From Mycobacterium terramassiliense (GTDB taxonomy: Bacteria > Actinomycetota > Actinomycetes > Mycobacteriales > Mycobacteriaceae): a stretch of 64,000 nt of DNA. Below are positions 25,913-35,707 of this stretch, in pieces. Under the pieces are notes generated by a model that did no database searches, was not told the origin of the DNA, and saw only the letters and a list, made by a program, of their open reading frames with translations. Each line of letters begins with the position of its first letter. The stretch's first letter is position 1. The stretch lies in NCBI RefSeq assembly GCF_900157385.1, contig NZ_LT717700.1, forward strand, positions 496,001-560,000. Reading direction: 5' to 3'. The translations under genes and the position numbers were made by a program.

Positions 25913-27259
25913 ATGGCTGCTGACCTCGTGCCCATCCGCCTGAGCCTGTCCGAGGGCGACCGCTACACCGTGTGGGCGCCCCGCTGGCGCGACGCCGGCG
26001 ACGAGTGGGAGGCGTTTCTCGGCAAGGACGAGGACCTCTACGCGTTCGAGACCGTTGCCGACCTGGTCGCCTTCGTGCGCACCAACACCGACAACGATCT
26101 GGTGGACCACCCGGCATGGCAGGAGCTGACCTCGGCGCACGCGCGCACCTTCGAACCCGCCGCTGACAGGCAGTTCGATCTGGTCGCCGTCGAGGAGCTG
26201 GTGGCGGAGAAGCCCACCGAGGAGTCGGTGACCGCGCTGGCGGGCACGCTGGCGATCGTGTCGTCCATCGGATCGGTGTGCGAGCTGCCGGCGGTGGCGA
26301 AATTCTTCAACGGCAACCCCACCCTGGGCACGGTGGCCGGCGGTATCGACACCTTCGCCGGGAAGGCGGGTCAGAAGCGCTGGAATTCGATCGCCGAGGT
26401 CATCGCGGGCGGCTGGGACGACGTGCTCGGCGCGATCGACGAGATCGTCAGCGCTCCCGACGTCGACGTCGAGTACGCGGCCAAGGCCGCCGAGGAACTG
26501 GCCGAGGAGCCCGAGGAACCGGAGATCGAAGAGGACACCGAGGAGGGCGACGAGGCCACCGTCGACGCGGCCAACGTCGACGCGGCGGCCGAGTCCGCGG
26601 CGGAGGACGACTCGGGGGCCGACGAGGAGCCCGCGGACGAAGACGATGAAGATGACGGCGAAGAGGACGAGCAGGACCGCGCCGCCGGTGACACCGTCGT
26701 GCTGGGCGGCGCCGAGGACTTCTGGGTCCAGGTGGGCATCGACCCGATCCGGATCATCACGAGCGCCGGCACCTTCTACACGCTGCGCTGCTATTTGGAC
26801 GACCGCCCGATCTTCCTGGGCCGCAACGGCCGCATCAGCGTGTTCACCTCCGAGCGGGCGCTGGCCCGCTACCTCGCCGACGAGCACGACCACGACTTGT
26901 CGGACCTGAGCACGTACGACGACATCCGCACCGCCGCGACCGACGGCTCGCTGTCGGTCGACATCACCGACGACAACGTTTACGTGCTGAGCGGGCTGGC
27001 CGACGACTTCGGCGACGGGCCGGACGCGGTGGATCGGGATCAGCTCGATTTGGCCGTGGAGCTGCTCCGGGACATCGGCGACTACTCCGAGGACCCCGCG
27101 GTGGAAAAGGCGCTCGACACCGGCCGGCCCCTGGGCAGGCTGGTGGCCTCCGTGCTGGAGCCGGAGACGGTCACCAAGCCCGGCCCGCCCTACGCCGCGG
27201 CGGTGCGCGAATGGGAGAAGCTGGAGCAATTCGTCGAGGGGCGGCTGCGGCGGGAATAG
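25913..27259 (+). CDS. Acidic conserved mycobacterial protein (Rv3311 homologue)
   Basis: A 448-residue soluble, strongly acidic protein. Two similar alpha/beta segments, each with a YTVWAP- or FYTLRCYLDD-like strand pattern and a LVAFVRT / ALARYLADEHDHDL helix (residues about 1-110 and 260-370), flank a disordered Glu/Asp/Ala linker (about 190-255). This suggests an internal duplication. No enzyme motif is visible and the function of the family is unknown. ATG at 25913 is seven bases after TATTGT, so the mRNA is probably leaderless; the 5' extension through the tandem repeat is not coding. Confidence 0.85.
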   Translation: MAADLVPIRLSLSEGDRYTVWAPRWRDAGDEWEAFLGKDEDLYAFETVADLVAFVRTNTDNDLVDHPAWQELTSAHARTFEPAADRQFDLVAVEELVAEKPTEESVTALAGTLAIVSSIGSVCELPAVAKFFNGNPTLGTVAGGIDTFAGKAGQKRWNSIAEVIAGGWDDVLGAIDEIVSAPDVDVEYAAKAAEELAEEPEEPEIEEDTEEGDEATVDAANVDAAAESAAEDDSGADEEPADEDDEDDGEEDEQDRAAGDTVVLGGAEDFWVQVGIDPIRIITSAGTFYTLRCYLDDRPIFLGRNGRISVFTSERALARYLADEHDHDLSDLSTYDDIRTAATDGSLSVDITDDNVYVLSGLADDFGDGPDAVDRDQLDLAVELLRDIGDYSEDPAVEKALDTGRPLGRLVASVLEPETVTKPGPPYAAAVREWEKLEQFVEGRLRRE

Positions 27260-27324
27260 CCGGCGAATAGGCGCGCGAGCCGCCCCGTTTGACGGGCCCC
27301 CAAGACTGCTCTTTACTGGCGCAG

Positions 27325-28308
27325 GTGTCACTTCCCGGCATCGGCCCGCTGCCCCTGTACGGGTTGCAGCGTCCGGTCATGCTGCTGTTTGCCTTGGTCC
27401 CGCTGGCGCTGCTCGCCGTCTACGTCCTGGCGCAGGCCCGGCGCCGGCGGCGCCTGCGCCGGTTCACCGAGTCCGAGGTTCCGCAATCGTGGTGGCGGCA
27501 CCTGCCGATCGCGGTTGCGCTGCTTTCCCTGCTGCTGTTGACCGTCGCCCTGGCCACGCCGACCCACGACATGCGCATCCCGCGCAACCGCGCCTGCGTC
27601 GTGCTCGTCATCGACATGTCGAACTCCATGCGCGCCACCGACGTCGACCCCAACCGGCTCAAAGCGGCCGAGCAGGCGGCCAGCCAGTTCGCCAGCCAGC
27701 TGACGCCGGGCATCAATCTCGGCCTGGTCGGGTTTGCCGGGACGCCCTACCTGCTGGTGCCCCCGACCCCGCAGCACCAGGCGACCCTCGACGCGCTGAA
27801 GAAGCTCGAGTTCGGCGACGGGACGGCCACCGGCGAGGCGATCTTCACCGCGCTGCACGCGGTCGGGGCCGCGGCCATCACCGGCGGGGACACCCCGCCG
27901 CCGGCCCGCATCGTGCTGCTGTCCGACGGCGGCGAGAACAAGCCGACCGATCCCGGCGACCCCCACGACGGCGCCTACACCGCCGCGCGGCTGGCCAAGG
28001 ACCAGGGCGTGCCCATCTCGACGATCTCGTTCGGCACCAAGGGCGGCGAGATCGAGATGAACGGGCAGCGGGTCGCCGTTCCCGTCTCGACCGACCAGAT
28101 GCGCACCATCGCACGGCTGTCGGGCGGGCAGTCCTATACCGCGACCAACATCGCCGAGCTCAACAAGAGCTACAACGCCATCGAGAACGATATCGGGTTT
28201 CGCACCGTGGCCGGCCCCGGCAGCTCCGGGTGGCTGCGCCTGGGCGTCCTCGCCGCCCTGATCGCCACGGCGCTGGCCCTGCTGATCAACCGGCGATTGC
28301 CGATCTGA
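27325..28308 (+). CDS. Membrane-anchored VWA-domain protein (Rv1481-like paralogue A)
   Basis: A 327-residue BatA/Rv1481-type protein: an N-terminal helix (PVMLLFALVPLALLAVYVLA), a second helix near 65-85, a von Willebrand A domain with the MIDAS motif DMSNS (about residue 100) and conserved TATGEAIFTAL, and a C-terminal helix ending INRRLPI. Such proteins usually sit beside MoxR AAA ATPases and act in envelope assembly or stress; no moxR is here. GTG at 27325 aligns with the N-terminus of the homologue (SLPGIGPLPL); TTG at 27289 is an alternative. Convergent with a paralogue 13 bp away. Confidence 0.85.
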   Translation: MSLPGIGPLPLYGLQRPVMLLFALVPLALLAVYVLAQARRRRRLRRFTESEVPQSWWRHLPIAVALLSLLLLTVALATPTHDMRIPRNRACVVLVIDMSNSMRATDVDPNRLKAAEQAASQFASQLTPGINLGLVGFAGTPYLLVPPTPQHQATLDALKKLEFGDGTATGEAIFTALHAVGAAAITGGDTPPPARIVLLSDGGENKPTDPGDPHDGAYTAARLAKDQGVPISTISFGTKGGEIEMNGQRVAVPVSTDQMRTIARLSGGQSYTATNIAELNKSYNAIENDIGFRTVAGPGSSGWLRLGVLAALIATALALLINRRLPI

Positions 28309-28321
28309 TCGACGACCTGAG

Positions 28322-29329
28322 TCAGGAAGGCAACCTGCTGTTGAGGGCCACACCGGCCAGGATGGCGCCGGCCAGGACCACCGCGCCGAGCAGCATCCAC
28401 GCGAGGCTGGCGTCGCCCTTCACCGTCTCGTAGCCGATCTGGCGCTGCAGCGTCGAATAGACCTGCTCCAGCGATTCCAGACTGTCGGCGTGGAACGCCT
28501 GGCCGTCGGTGATCTTGGTGATCTCCTGCAGCGTCTGGTCGTCGACGGGGACCGGGATGGTGGCGCCCTCGTAGTCGACGGTGCCGTAGGGCGTGCCGAA
28601 GGAAATCGTCGAGATCTGCACCTCCTCGGCCTTGGCCGCGCGCGCCGCGGTGAACGCGCCCTGCGGGGCGTTGGGGTCCAACGGCACGTTCTCGGCGCCG
28701 TCGGACTCCAGCACGATGCGCGCCGGGGGCGGCCCGTCGCCGCCGCCCATCACCGAGCCGACGGTCGCGATCGCCTGCAGCGCGGTGAAGATGCCCTCCC
28801 CGGTCGCGGTTTTCGGCGCCGGCTTGAGGCCGTCGATCGCCGCCTTGACGGCCTGGCGGTTCGTCGTCGGCGACACCAGCAGCGACGCGTTGGCCGCGAA
28901 CTCCACCAGGCCCAGGTTGATGGCCGGAGTCAGCTCGTCGGCGAATTTCTTGCCGGCCTCCTGCGCGGCGGCCAGCCGGGTTGGGGCGACGTCGGTGGAG
29001 GCCATCGATTCCGACACGTCGATGACCAACACCACGACGGCGCGGTTGAGCGGAATCCGGATGTCGGACGTCGGCCCGGCCATCGCGGTGGTCAGCAGCG
29101 CCAACGCCGCGGCCAGCAGGATCGTCGGCACGTGCCGCCACCGGCCGGAGCGCAGCGGCGCGACTCGCTCCAGCACCTCCATGTTGGCGAACCGCAGCAC
29201 CCGGCGCCGCCGGGCGAATTGCACCGCCACGTAGATCCCTATCACCAGCAGGACGACCAGCAGGACCAGGAAGAACCAGGCGTTCTGGAAGCCCGTCAGG
29301 GACACCGGGCCCAGCAGCGGCAGCTTCAT
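28322..29329 (-). CDS. Membrane-anchored VWA-domain protein (Rv1481-like paralogue B)
   Basis: A 335-residue paralogue of the convergent neighbour and exactly the length of M. tuberculosis Rv1481. It opens [20 protein letters not shown] with an N-terminal helix, has MIDAS motif DVSES near residue 100, [25 protein letters not shown], and a C-terminal helix ending SRLPS. Sequence agreement with Rv1481 is higher than for paralogue A. The role in the envelope is inferred. ATG at 29329 was chosen because the longer upstream frame has a non-homologous extension. Confidence 0.87.
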   Translation of the reverse strand: MKLPLLGPVSLTGFQNAWFFLVLLVVLLVIGIYVAVQFARRRRVLRFANMEVLERVAPLRSGRWRHVPTILLAAALALLTTAMAGPTSDIRIPLNRAVVVLVIDVSESMASTDVAPTRLAAAQEAGKKFADELTPAINLGLVEFAANASLLVSPTTNRQAVKAAIDGLKPAPKTATGEGIFTALQAIATVGSVMGGGDGPPPARIVLESDGAENVPLDPNAPQGAFTAARAAKAEEVQISTISFGTPYGTVDYEGATIPVPVDDQTLQEITKITDGQAFHADSLESLEQVYSTLQRQIGYETVKGDASLAWMLLGAVVLAGAILAGVALNSRLPS

Positions 29330-29411
29330 GTCCAGCCACAATATGCGGCGAACGTCGACCCTGCACGGGGGTCCCTTGACGCGGCGGGGTGCCGGTGGGA
29401 CAACTGGCGGT

Positions 29412-30557
29412 GTGACCCGCATCGTCGACTCGGACCAGCACCTCTACGAGAGCCGTTCGCTGTGGGCAGAGCACATCGACCCGGCGGCGCGCGCGGACGC
29501 GCTGGGCCTGGCCGACGACGAGCTCGGCTACACCTGGCTGAGCTGGCGCGGCGAACGCCTCGCCCTGGCGGACGTCCACCTGCCCGGCGACACCGCGTCC
29601 TGCGGGGAGCACCGCAAGCGGCAACGCGCGGGCGAGCCCGCCTCCTACCGGTACGACGAGGCGTTGCCGGCCGCGTACTGGGAGCCGGCGGCGCGCCTGG
29701 GATGGCTCGACGGCGCCGGTCTCGACGAGGCGGTCCTGTTCCCCAACTTCGGCCTGCTCTGGGAGCGGCGCCTGTCGCCGTCGCTTCCGGCGATGACCGC
29801 GAACATGACGGCGTGGAACCGATGGTGCGCAATCGTGCGGGCGGAGGGCGGCGGCCGGCTGCACCCGGTCGCGCACCTGACGTTGCGCGACCCGGAGTGG
29901 CTCGAGGCCGAGCTCGACGCGCTGGCGGGCGCCGGGGTCACGCTGGCCATGATCGGCGCCGGGCCGGTGGACGGCCGGGCGCTGTCGCACCCCGGGCACG
30001 ACCGGATCTGGGCCGCCCTCGCCGACCACGCCGTCACGCCGGTGTTCCACGTCGCCGATCAGGTGCGGGTCTTCGACGACTGCTGGTATTCCGACGATCC
30101 GGGCGACGATCTGGTGCCGGCCACCGAGGCGGTGTTCCTGTGGGTGCCGCCGGCGCTGGCGCTGTCCGACCTGATCCTGCACGGCGTGTTCGACCGGCAT
30201 CCGCGGCTGCGCTTCGGCGTGGTCGAGCTCAGCTCCGCCTGGGTGCCGCAGTTTCTGCTGATGCTGGACGGCGCGGCCGCCTTCACCACGCAGCTCAACG
30301 GCAAGCCGGTGACCCCGCTGGCCCGGCGGCCGAGCGAGTATTTCCTCGACCACGTGCGGGTGTCCTCCTTCTCCTACGAGAACCCCAAGCAGCTGGCCGC
30401 CCTGAGCGGCGACGTGTTCATGTTCTGCAGCGACTACCCCCACTCCGAGGGGACCGCGACCCCACTGGACGACTACCGGCGGATGGGCTGCGCGGAGCCC
30501 GACATGCCCGGGCTTTTTCACGCCAACGCCGACGCGCTGCTCAACCCGGCGTTCTAA
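29412..30557 (+). CDS. Amidohydrolase-2 family TIM-barrel protein
   Basis: A 381-residue amidohydrolase of the ACMSD-like (Amidohydro_2) superfamily. The usual N-terminal metal motif appears as DSDQHLYE (a single His instead of HxH), with [10 protein letters not shown] and the C-terminal catalytic [11 protein letters not shown]. In mycobacteria such proteins occur in lipid or aromatic degradation clusters; the substrate is unknown. GTG at 29412 opens [11 protein letters not shown]. It diverges from VWA paralogue B with 82 bp between starts. Confidence 0.82.
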   Translation: MTRIVDSDQHLYESRSLWAEHIDPAARADALGLADDELGYTWLSWRGERLALADVHLPGDTASCGEHRKRQRAGEPASYRYDEALPAAYWEPAARLGWLDGAGLDEAVLFPNFGLLWERRLSPSLPAMTANMTAWNRWCAIVRAEGGGRLHPVAHLTLRDPEWLEAELDALAGAGVTLAMIGAGPVDGRALSHPGHDRIWAALADHAVTPVFHVADQVRVFDDCWYSDDPGDDLVPATEAVFLWVPPALALSDLILHGVFDRHPRLRFGVVELSSAWVPQFLLMLDGAAAFTTQLNGKPVTPLARRPSEYFLDHVRVSSFSYENPKQLAALSGDVFMFCSDYPHSEGTATPLDDYRRMGCAEPDMPGLFHANADALLNPAF

Positions 30558-30638
30558 CGGGCCTCAGGGCGCCTTCTCATCGCGCTCCGAGCTACGGCTG
30601 CGATGGTGATCCGGGGGGCCGTACACGAGGTCGTGACC

Positions 30639-31040
30639 ATGAGGAACGTTGCGCTGCCCGCCGTGATCGGTCTTTTCATCGCCGCCGCACCGGCGGTGGG
30701 GGCCCCGCCGGTGGCCCGGGCCGACGTCGACTTTTACTGCAGGCCCGGTTGCTGGGGGGCGATCGCGGCGTCGACCTCGACCGGGCAAGTGGCGATCCGA
30801 CAGAACTATCGCACCAGAAACCAGGCCGAAGACGCGGCCGTCTTGTGGTGCGACGTCACCGGTAAGACGAACGACTGCGAGGTGATCATCTCGGGGCTGG
30901 GCTGTCTTTCGGTCGCGGAGAGCGGCGACGGAAAAACGTTGGCGGGACGCCAAGCGTTCTTCCAAGACGCGGCCGACGCGGCGGCCCTGGAAGGTGCGGG
31001 AGCCGGCTCGAAGATCGACCTCAACGGCTGCAGCGGCTGA
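30639..31040 (+). CDS. Secreted DUF4189-like protein
   Basis: A 133-residue exported protein: signal peptide MRNVALPAVIGLFIAAAPAV with cleavage near ARADVD, then a domain with paired cysteines (FYCRPGCWGAIAAS, LWCDVTG, DCEVI, GLGCLSV) typical of mycobacterial DUF4189 secreted proteins such as Rv1269c/Rv1813c relatives. Function unknown. ATG 30639 is taken as start because it begins the signal peptide; GTG 30633 and ATG 30603 are in frame upstream. Confidence 0.75.
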   Translation: MRNVALPAVIGLFIAAAPAVGAPPVARADVDFYCRPGCWGAIAASTSTGQVAIRQNYRTRNQAEDAAVLWCDVTGKTNDCEVIISGLGCLSVAESGDGKTLAGRQAFFQDAADAAALEGAGAGSKIDLNGCSG

Positions 31041-31060
31041 CGCCGCCGCGGCGGCCGCCG

Positions 31061-31444
31061 TCAGTCGACGATCCACCGGACGAGGCCGGCGACACCGTTG
31101 AGCAACCGGCGGCCCCTCGACTCGCGGGCGGGACCGCGTGCGTGCGACCACCCGACGGACGCCGCGCCGGATCCCGGCTGCAGCTGCGCCGCAACGGCTT
31201 CGAGGAATCGGTCGACCTCGTCTTCGTGATAGCCACGCATGCCGATCGGCGGCTTGGAGAAGGCCACGTTGCGAACCTGGTCCGCGGTCAGCGCGCGGCC
31301 GGCCGGATCTCGCAGCGCCGCCTCGACGACATCCAAAAACGCGTCGACCTCGTCTTCGTTATAGCCACGCATGCCGATGGGCGGCTTGGAGAAGGCCACG
31401 TTGTGGACCTGCTCGGGGGTGAGGCGGCCTGGCTCCATCACCAC
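31061..31444 (-). CDS. Double DivIVA-module protein
   Basis: A 127-residue protein made of two tandem DivIVA N-terminal modules, each with [16 protein letters not shown] (or HNVAFS...) followed by EDEVD and a short helix. The modules are 44 codons apart and still nearly identical at the nucleotide level (132-bp duplication). A basic tail (about 95-127) ends [15 protein letters not shown], possibly amphipathic. The same module in Wag31/DivIVA binds membrane and recruits polar-growth factors, but here the long coiled coil is absent. Start may be GTG 31444 or ATG 31438. Confidence 0.82.
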   Translation of the reverse strand: MVMEPGRLTPEQVHNVAFSKPPIGMRGYNEDEVDAFLDVVEAALRDPAGRALTADQVRNVAFSKPPIGMRGYHEDEVDRFLEAVAAQLQPGSGAASVGWSHARGPARESRGRRLLNGVAGLVRWIVD

Positions 31445-31571
31445 ATGGTCTCACCGGAAAAGCCCGGGCGACAGAGATCGTTCGGGGGCACAAGGGGTTA
31501 CAAGCCCGGCCGTTCGGGGAACCCGCAATCAGACGGCGCCCACTCGGGGAGCCGCTAGGACAGGAGCTGCA

Positions 31572-31856
31572 ATGATCGGATCAATCATCCTGGCGATCAT
31601 CGTGGGCGCGATCATCGGTGTGGTGGCCCGCCTCGTGATGCCGGGCAAGCAAAGCATCGGCATGATCATGACGGTGGTGCTGGGCGCCGTGGGCGGCCTG
31701 ATCGGCTCGGCCGTGGCCGGGCAGTTCGGATACCACAACGCCAACGGCGGAATCGCCTGGATTCCGTTCTTCGTCGGCGTCGGCGCCGCGATCGTCCTCA
31801 TCGCCATCTACGAGGCCGTGACGGGCCGCCGCAGCCACACCGGGATGCCCCGCTAG
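31572..31856 (+). CDS. GlsB/YeaQ/YmgE-family small membrane protein
   Basis: A 94-residue hydrophobic protein with three predicted helices (IGSIILAIIVGAIIGVVARL, SIGMIMTVVLGAVGGLIGSA, WIPFFVGVGAAIVLIAIYEA) and a short basic tail. It belongs to the transglycosylase-associated/stress-response family found in many bacteria; molecular role is not known. An AGGAGCTGCA ribosome site precedes the ATG. M. tuberculosis has the pilin gene mtp near this position; no such gene is seen here. Confidence 0.85.
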   Translation: MIGSIILAIIVGAIIGVVARLVMPGKQSIGMIMTVVLGAVGGLIGSAVAGQFGYHNANGGIAWIPFFVGVGAAIVLIAIYEAVTGRRSHTGMPR

Positions 31857-31890
31857 GTCTCCGTTTTCGACGACGGCTGGCGGTCGACGA

Positions 31891-32973
31891 CTAACCGATC
31901 AGCACCGCGTACCGCGGCTTGATCACCTCGTCGATGATCGCCAGCCGTTCGTCGAACGGGATGAACGCCGACTTCATCGCGTTGATGGTGAACCTCTCGA
32001 GGTCGCTCCACCCGTAGCCGAAAGCCTCGACCAGCCGGTGCATTTCGAGGCTCATCGTGGTGTCGCTCATCAGGCGGTTGTCGGTGTTGACGGTCACCCG
32101 GAACCGGGCGCGGGCCAGCAGGTCGAACGGGTGCTCGGCGATGCTGTTGACCGCGCCGGTCTGCACGTTCGAACTCGGGCACAGCTCCAGCGGAATTCGC
32201 TTGTCCCGCAAGATCGATGCCTGCTGGCCCAGCCGGACGCCCCCGCCCTCGAGAACCTCGATGTCGTCGACGATGCGCACCCCGTGCCCCAGCCGGTCGG
32301 CCCCACAGAACGCGATCGCCTCGTGGATGGACGGCAGCCCGAACGCCTCGCCGGCGTGAATGGTGAAGCGCGCGTTGTGGTCTCGCATGTACTCGAAGGC
32401 GTCCAGGTGACGCGTCGGCGGGTTGCCGGCCTCCGCCCCGGCGATGTCGAACCCGACCACTCCCTTGTCGCGGAAGCGAATTGCCAGCTCGGCGATCTCG
32501 CGGGACACCGCGGCGTGCCGCATGGCGGTGACCAACAGCCGCACCTTGATCGGGCGCCCCGCGGCAGCGCAAGCCTTCTCACCGGCGGCGAACCCCTCCA
32601 GCACGGCGTCGACGATCTCGTCGAAGGACAGCCCGCGGTCGATGTGCAGCTCCGGGGCGAAACGCACCTCGGCGTAGACCACGGCGTCGGCGGCCAGGTC
32701 CTCGACGCACTCGTAGGCGACGCGGTACAGCGCGTCGGGCGTCTGCATCACCGCCACGGTGTGCGAAAACGGCTCCAGGTAGCGCTCCAGCGAGCCGCTG
32801 TGCGAGCGGGTGCGAAACCACGTGGCCAGCTCGTCGACGTCGGTGGCGGGCAGGCCGTCGTAGCCGGTCTGACCGGCGATGTCGATCACGGTCGACGGGC
32901 GCAGCCCGCCGTCGAGGTGGTCGTGCAGCAGGGCCTTGGGCGCCTTCTTGATCTGCTCTAGATCCAGTTTCAC
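31891..32973 (-). CDS. add: Adenosine deaminase
   Basis: A 360-residue TIM-barrel deaminase converting (deoxy)adenosine to (deoxy)inosine. Zinc and catalytic residues appear in LHDHLDGG (residues about 16-23), [24 protein letters not shown] and the final metal Asp in NTDNRLMS. Close to Rv3313c. GTG at 32973 overlaps the deoA stop by four bases, making it the last gene of a cdd-deoA-add operon for nucleoside salvage. Confidence 0.95.
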   Translation of the reverse strand: MKLDLEQIKKAPKALLHDHLDGGLRPSTVIDIAGQTGYDGLPATDVDELATWFRTRSHSGSLERYLEPFSHTVAVMQTPDALYRVAYECVEDLAADAVVYAEVRFAPELHIDRGLSFDEIVDAVLEGFAAGEKACAAAGRPIKVRLLVTAMRHAAVSREIAELAIRFRDKGVVGFDIAGAEAGNPPTRHLDAFEYMRDHNARFTIHAGEAFGLPSIHEAIAFCGADRLGHGVRIVDDIEVLEGGGVRLGQQASILRDKRIPLELCPSSNVQTGAVNSIAEHPFDLLARARFRVTVNTDNRLMSDTTMSLEMHRLVEAFGYGWSDLERFTINAMKSAFIPFDERLAIIDEVIKPRYAVLIG

Positions 32974-34268
32974 GTGGCGATCCGATCGATGATCAGCGGC
33001 CGGCGAGCCGGTGGCGTGTCACCGACGCTGAAGCCACCGTCCAGCTCGGCCAGCGCGGCGCCGAACCGCTCGGGGGTGTCGGTGTAGAGGGTGAACAGCG
33101 GCTCGCCGGCCGCGACGGGCTCCCCGGGGCGGCGGTGAATCCGGACGCCCGCGCCCGGCTGCACCGCTTGGCCCGGGCGGGATCGCCCCGCGCCCAGCCG
33201 CCATGCCGCCTGCCCCACTGCCATCGCGTCGATATCGCCCATTGTGCCGCCCCGGCCGGCGGTCACGGTCTCCGAACACGAACCGACGGGCAACGGGACC
33301 GACAGGTCGCCGCCCTGGGCCGCGACGAGCCGGCGGAACCGGTCCATCGCCGTGCCGTCGCGCAGCGCCCGGGCGGGATCGCGGTCGTCGATCCCGGCGA
33401 GCTCGAGCATCTCGGTGGCCAGCCGCACCGTCAGCTCCACCACGTCGGGCGGCCCGCCGCCGGCCAGCACCTCCAGCGACTCGGCGACCTCGAGCGCGTT
33501 GCCCACCGTGGCCCCCAGCGGGCGGTTCATGTCGGTCAGCAGCGCCCGGGTGGGCACGCCGTGCGCCGCGCCGAGCCCCACCATGGCGTGCGCCAGCTCG
33601 CGGCTGGCCGCCTCCGAGGGCATCAGCGCCCCGGACCCGACCTTCACGTCGAGCACCAGCGCGCCCGCCCCCTCGGCCAGCTTCTTGCTCATCACCGAGC
33701 TCGCGATCAGCGGCAGCGACTCGACGGTGGCGGTGACGTCGCGCAGCGCGTACAGCTTGGCGTCGGCCGGCGCCAGGTCGCCGGCGGCGAAGATGGCCGC
33801 GCCGACGTCGCTGAGCTGCTCGCGCCCCCGCCGGCCGGACAGCGCGGCGGAAAAGCCGGCAATGGCCTCCAGCTTGTCCAGCGTGCCGCCGGTATGCCCG
33901 AGCCCGCGGCCCGACGCCTGGGGCACGGCCGCGCCGCACGCGGCGACGAGCGGGACCAGCGGCAGGGGGATCTTGTCCCCGACGCCGCCGGTGGAGTGCT
34001 TGTCCACGGTCGGTAGGGGCAGGTCGCGGAAGTCCAGGCGCTCGCCGGAGGCCAGCATCGCCGCCGTCCACCGCGCGAGCTCGCCGGGGTCCATGCCGCG
34101 CCAAAAGATCGCCATCAGCAGCGCCGACATTTGTTCGTCGGCGACCAGGCCGCGGGTGTACGCGCCGACGACCCAGTCGATGGCCGCGTCGGACAACCGG
34201 CCGCCGTCGCGCTTGGTCCGGATCACCGTGGGCGCGTCGAAAGCCGCGTCGGATTCGACGCCGGTCAA
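32970..34268 (-). CDS. deoA: Thymidine phosphorylase
   Basis: A 432-residue pyrimidine nucleoside phosphorylase: glycosyltransferase family 3 fold with the phosphate-binding [10 protein letters not shown] near residue 85, [40 protein letters not shown], and the C-terminal PYNP domain ([19 protein letters not shown]). Converts thymidine or deoxyuridine to base and deoxyribose-1-phosphate. TTG at 34268 overlaps the cdd stop (TTGA) and gives an N-terminus reaching the conserved [15 protein letters not shown]; the longer open frame upstream is cdd read in another frame. Confidence 0.94.
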   Translation of the reverse strand: MTGVESDAAFDAPTVIRTKRDGGRLSDAAIDWVVGAYTRGLVADEQMSALLMAIFWRGMDPGELARWTAAMLASGERLDFRDLPLPTVDKHSTGGVGDKIPLPLVPLVAACGAAVPQASGRGLGHTGGTLDKLEAIAGFSAALSGRRGREQLSDVGAAIFAAGDLAPADAKLYALRDVTATVESLPLIASSVMSKKLAEGAGALVLDVKVGSGALMPSEAASRELAHAMVGLGAAHGVPTRALLTDMNRPLGATVGNALEVAESLEVLAGGGPPDVVELTVRLATEMLELAGIDDRDPARALRDGTAMDRFRRLVAAQGGDLSVPLPVGSCSETVTAGRGGTMGDIDAMAVGQAAWRLGAGRSRPGQAVQPGAGVRIHRRPGEPVAAGEPLFTLYTDTPERFGAALAELDGGFSVGDTPPARRPLIIDRIAT

Positions 34269-34663
34269 GGGCGTTCCCGGGGCAACTCGGCGGTGAAGGC
34301 TTCCGGCAGCAGCTCGCCCAGCCGGCGGGGCCGCACCGGGTGGTCGATCAGCAGCTCGGGGCCGCCGTGCTCCAGGAGCACCTGACGGCACCGCCCGCAC
34401 GGCATCAGCGGGGCGCCCTGGGCGTCGACGCAGGCGAGCGCGACCAGCCGGCCCCCACCGGTGGCATGCAGGGCGCACACCACACCGCACTCGGCACAGA
34501 GAGCAAGGCCATATGAGACGTTCTCCACATTGCAGCCGGTGACCACGCGGCCGTCGTCGACCAGCGCCGCCGCCCCGACCGCGAATCGCGAGTAGGGCGC
34601 GTAGGCCCCCGTTGCGGCCTGGATTGCCTTGTCGCGCAGCGCATTCCAATCGATGTCGGGCAT
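34265..34663 (-). CDS. cdd: Cytidine deaminase
   Basis: A 132-residue homotetramer-type cytidine deaminase. Zinc site: GCNVENVSYGLALCAE (Cys and catalytic Glu) and PCGRCRQVL with the two distal Cys. Close to Rv3315c. ATG 34663 follows GGGAGGTGAGG and matches the known start MPDIDWN; GTG 34669 is less likely. First gene of the cdd-deoA-add operon, diverging from sdhC. Confidence 0.95.
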   Translation of the reverse strand: MPDIDWNALRDKAIQAATGAYAPYSRFAVGAAALVDDGRVVTGCNVENVSYGLALCAECGVVCALHATGGGRLVALACVDAQGAPLMPCGRCRQVLLEHGGPELLIDHPVRPRRLGELLPEAFTAELPRERP

Positions 34664-34831
34664 CCTCACCTCCCTGGAATCCCCCTGTCGACGGCCGGCT
34701 CGAGACCGTCACCCTAACTCTGACACGACAGTTCGCCCGGCGGACTGTTCGGCACGACCCTCTAGCTGGCAGGGTTAGGCTGAATTGCCCGGCTTGACTG
34801 TCGTTTCAACGTTAAGGGCGGTGAGGACTTG
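34664..34831. promoter_or_regulatory. Divergent promoter region cdd / sdhCDAB
   Basis: A 168-bp spacer. The cdd ribosome site AGGGAGGTGAGG lies at its left edge (minus strand). On the plus strand, TAGGCT near 34776 with purines following, and the AT-richer CGTTTCAACGTTAAGG just before the sdhC GTG, are the best promoter and leader candidates. Direct short words (GACTGT, GACAGT) recur, but no known operator is recognised. Confidence 0.4.
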
Positions 34832-35233
34832 GTGAGTGCTGCCACCGCGCGCAAGCGGCGAGCGCCCCGGACCCTGTATCGGGGCGACCCCGGCATGTGG
34901 TCGTGGGTGCTGCATCGCATCAGCGGCGCGACGGTCTTCTTCTTCCTGTTCGTCCACGTCCTGGACGCCGCCATGCTGCGGGTCAGCCCGCAGACCTACA
35001 ACGCGGTGATCCACGACTACCAGACGCCGGTCGTCGGCCTGATGGAGTACGGCCTGATCGCCGCGGTGCTCTTCCACGGCCTGAACGGCATCCGGGTCAT
35101 CCTGATCGACTTCTGGTCGCAGGGCCCCCGCTACCAGCGGCTGATGTTCTGGATCGTCGGCATCGTCTTTTTGCTGCTCATGGTTCCCGCCGGCGTGGTG
35201 ACCGCCATCCACATCCTGGAGCACTTCCGATGA
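34832..35233 (+). CDS. sdhC: Succinate dehydrogenase cytochrome b556 subunit SdhC
   Basis: A 133-residue membrane anchor with three helices (ATVFFFLFVHVLDAAML, VVGLMEYGLIAAVLFHGLNG, LMFWIVGIVFLLLMVPAGV) and the heme/quinone-associated HRISG and HGLNGIR motifs. With SdhD it anchors the SdhAB head. The GTG at 34832 gives 22 residues before the M. tuberculosis annotated start MWSWV; the extension is basic and plausible. First gene of sdhCDAB, the Sdh2-type complex (Rv3316-Rv3319). Confidence 0.92.
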   Translation: MSAATARKRRAPRTLYRGDPGMWSWVLHRISGATVFFFLFVHVLDAAMLRVSPQTYNAVIHDYQTPVVGLMEYGLIAAVLFHGLNGIRVILIDFWSQGPRYQRLMFWIVGIVFLLLMVPAGVVTAIHILEHFR

Positions 35234-35697
35234 GCAGCCCCGACCTCCAGCTCGGCCGCGGCCAGGCGGCGCCGGTCAAGCAGCGCTTCTACGACCGCCC
35301 CGCCAGCCTGGACAATCCCCGATCGCCGCGCCGGCGCGCGGGCATCCCCAACTTCGAGAAATTCGCGTGGCTGTTCATGCGGTTCTCCGGGATCGCGCTG
35401 GTGTTCCTGGCGATCGGGCACTTGTTCATCATGCTGATGTGGGACGACGGCGTGTACCGCATCGATTTCAACTACGTGGCGCAGCGCTGGCATTCGCCGT
35501 TCTGGCAGATCTGGGACATGGCGCTGCTGTGGCTGGCCGAGCTGCACGGCGGCAACGGGCTGCGCACCATCATCGACGACTACAGCCGCAAGAACTCCAC
35601 CCGGTTCTGGCTCAACAGCCTGCTGCTGTTGTCGATCGGGTTCACGCTGGTGCTGGGCACCTACGTGCTGGTGACCTTCGACCCGAACATCTCGTGA
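35230..35697 (+). CDS. sdhD: Succinate dehydrogenase membrane anchor SdhD
   Basis: A 155-residue membrane subunit with a hydrophilic N-terminal arm of about 45 residues and three helices (LFMRFSGIALVFLAIGHLFIM, IWDMALLWLAELHGGNG, SLLLLSIGFTLVLGTYVLV). The H in AIGHLF and LHGGNGLR are the family's conserved heme/quinone positions. ATG overlaps the sdhC stop by four bases (ATGA). Matches Rv3317. Confidence 0.92.
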   Translation: MSSPDLQLGRGQAAPVKQRFYDRPASLDNPRSPRRRAGIPNFEKFAWLFMRFSGIALVFLAIGHLFIMLMWDDGVYRIDFNYVAQRWHSPFWQIWDMALLWLAELHGGNGLRTIIDDYSRKNSTRFWLNSLLLLSIGFTLVLGTYVLVTFDPNIS

Positions 35698-35707
35698 AAG
35701 GCGAGCC

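Noticed and set aside
28490..30865. 791-codon plus-strand frame across the VWA paralogue B and amidohydrolase region
   Set aside because: Shadow frame; real genes on both strands explain the sequence.
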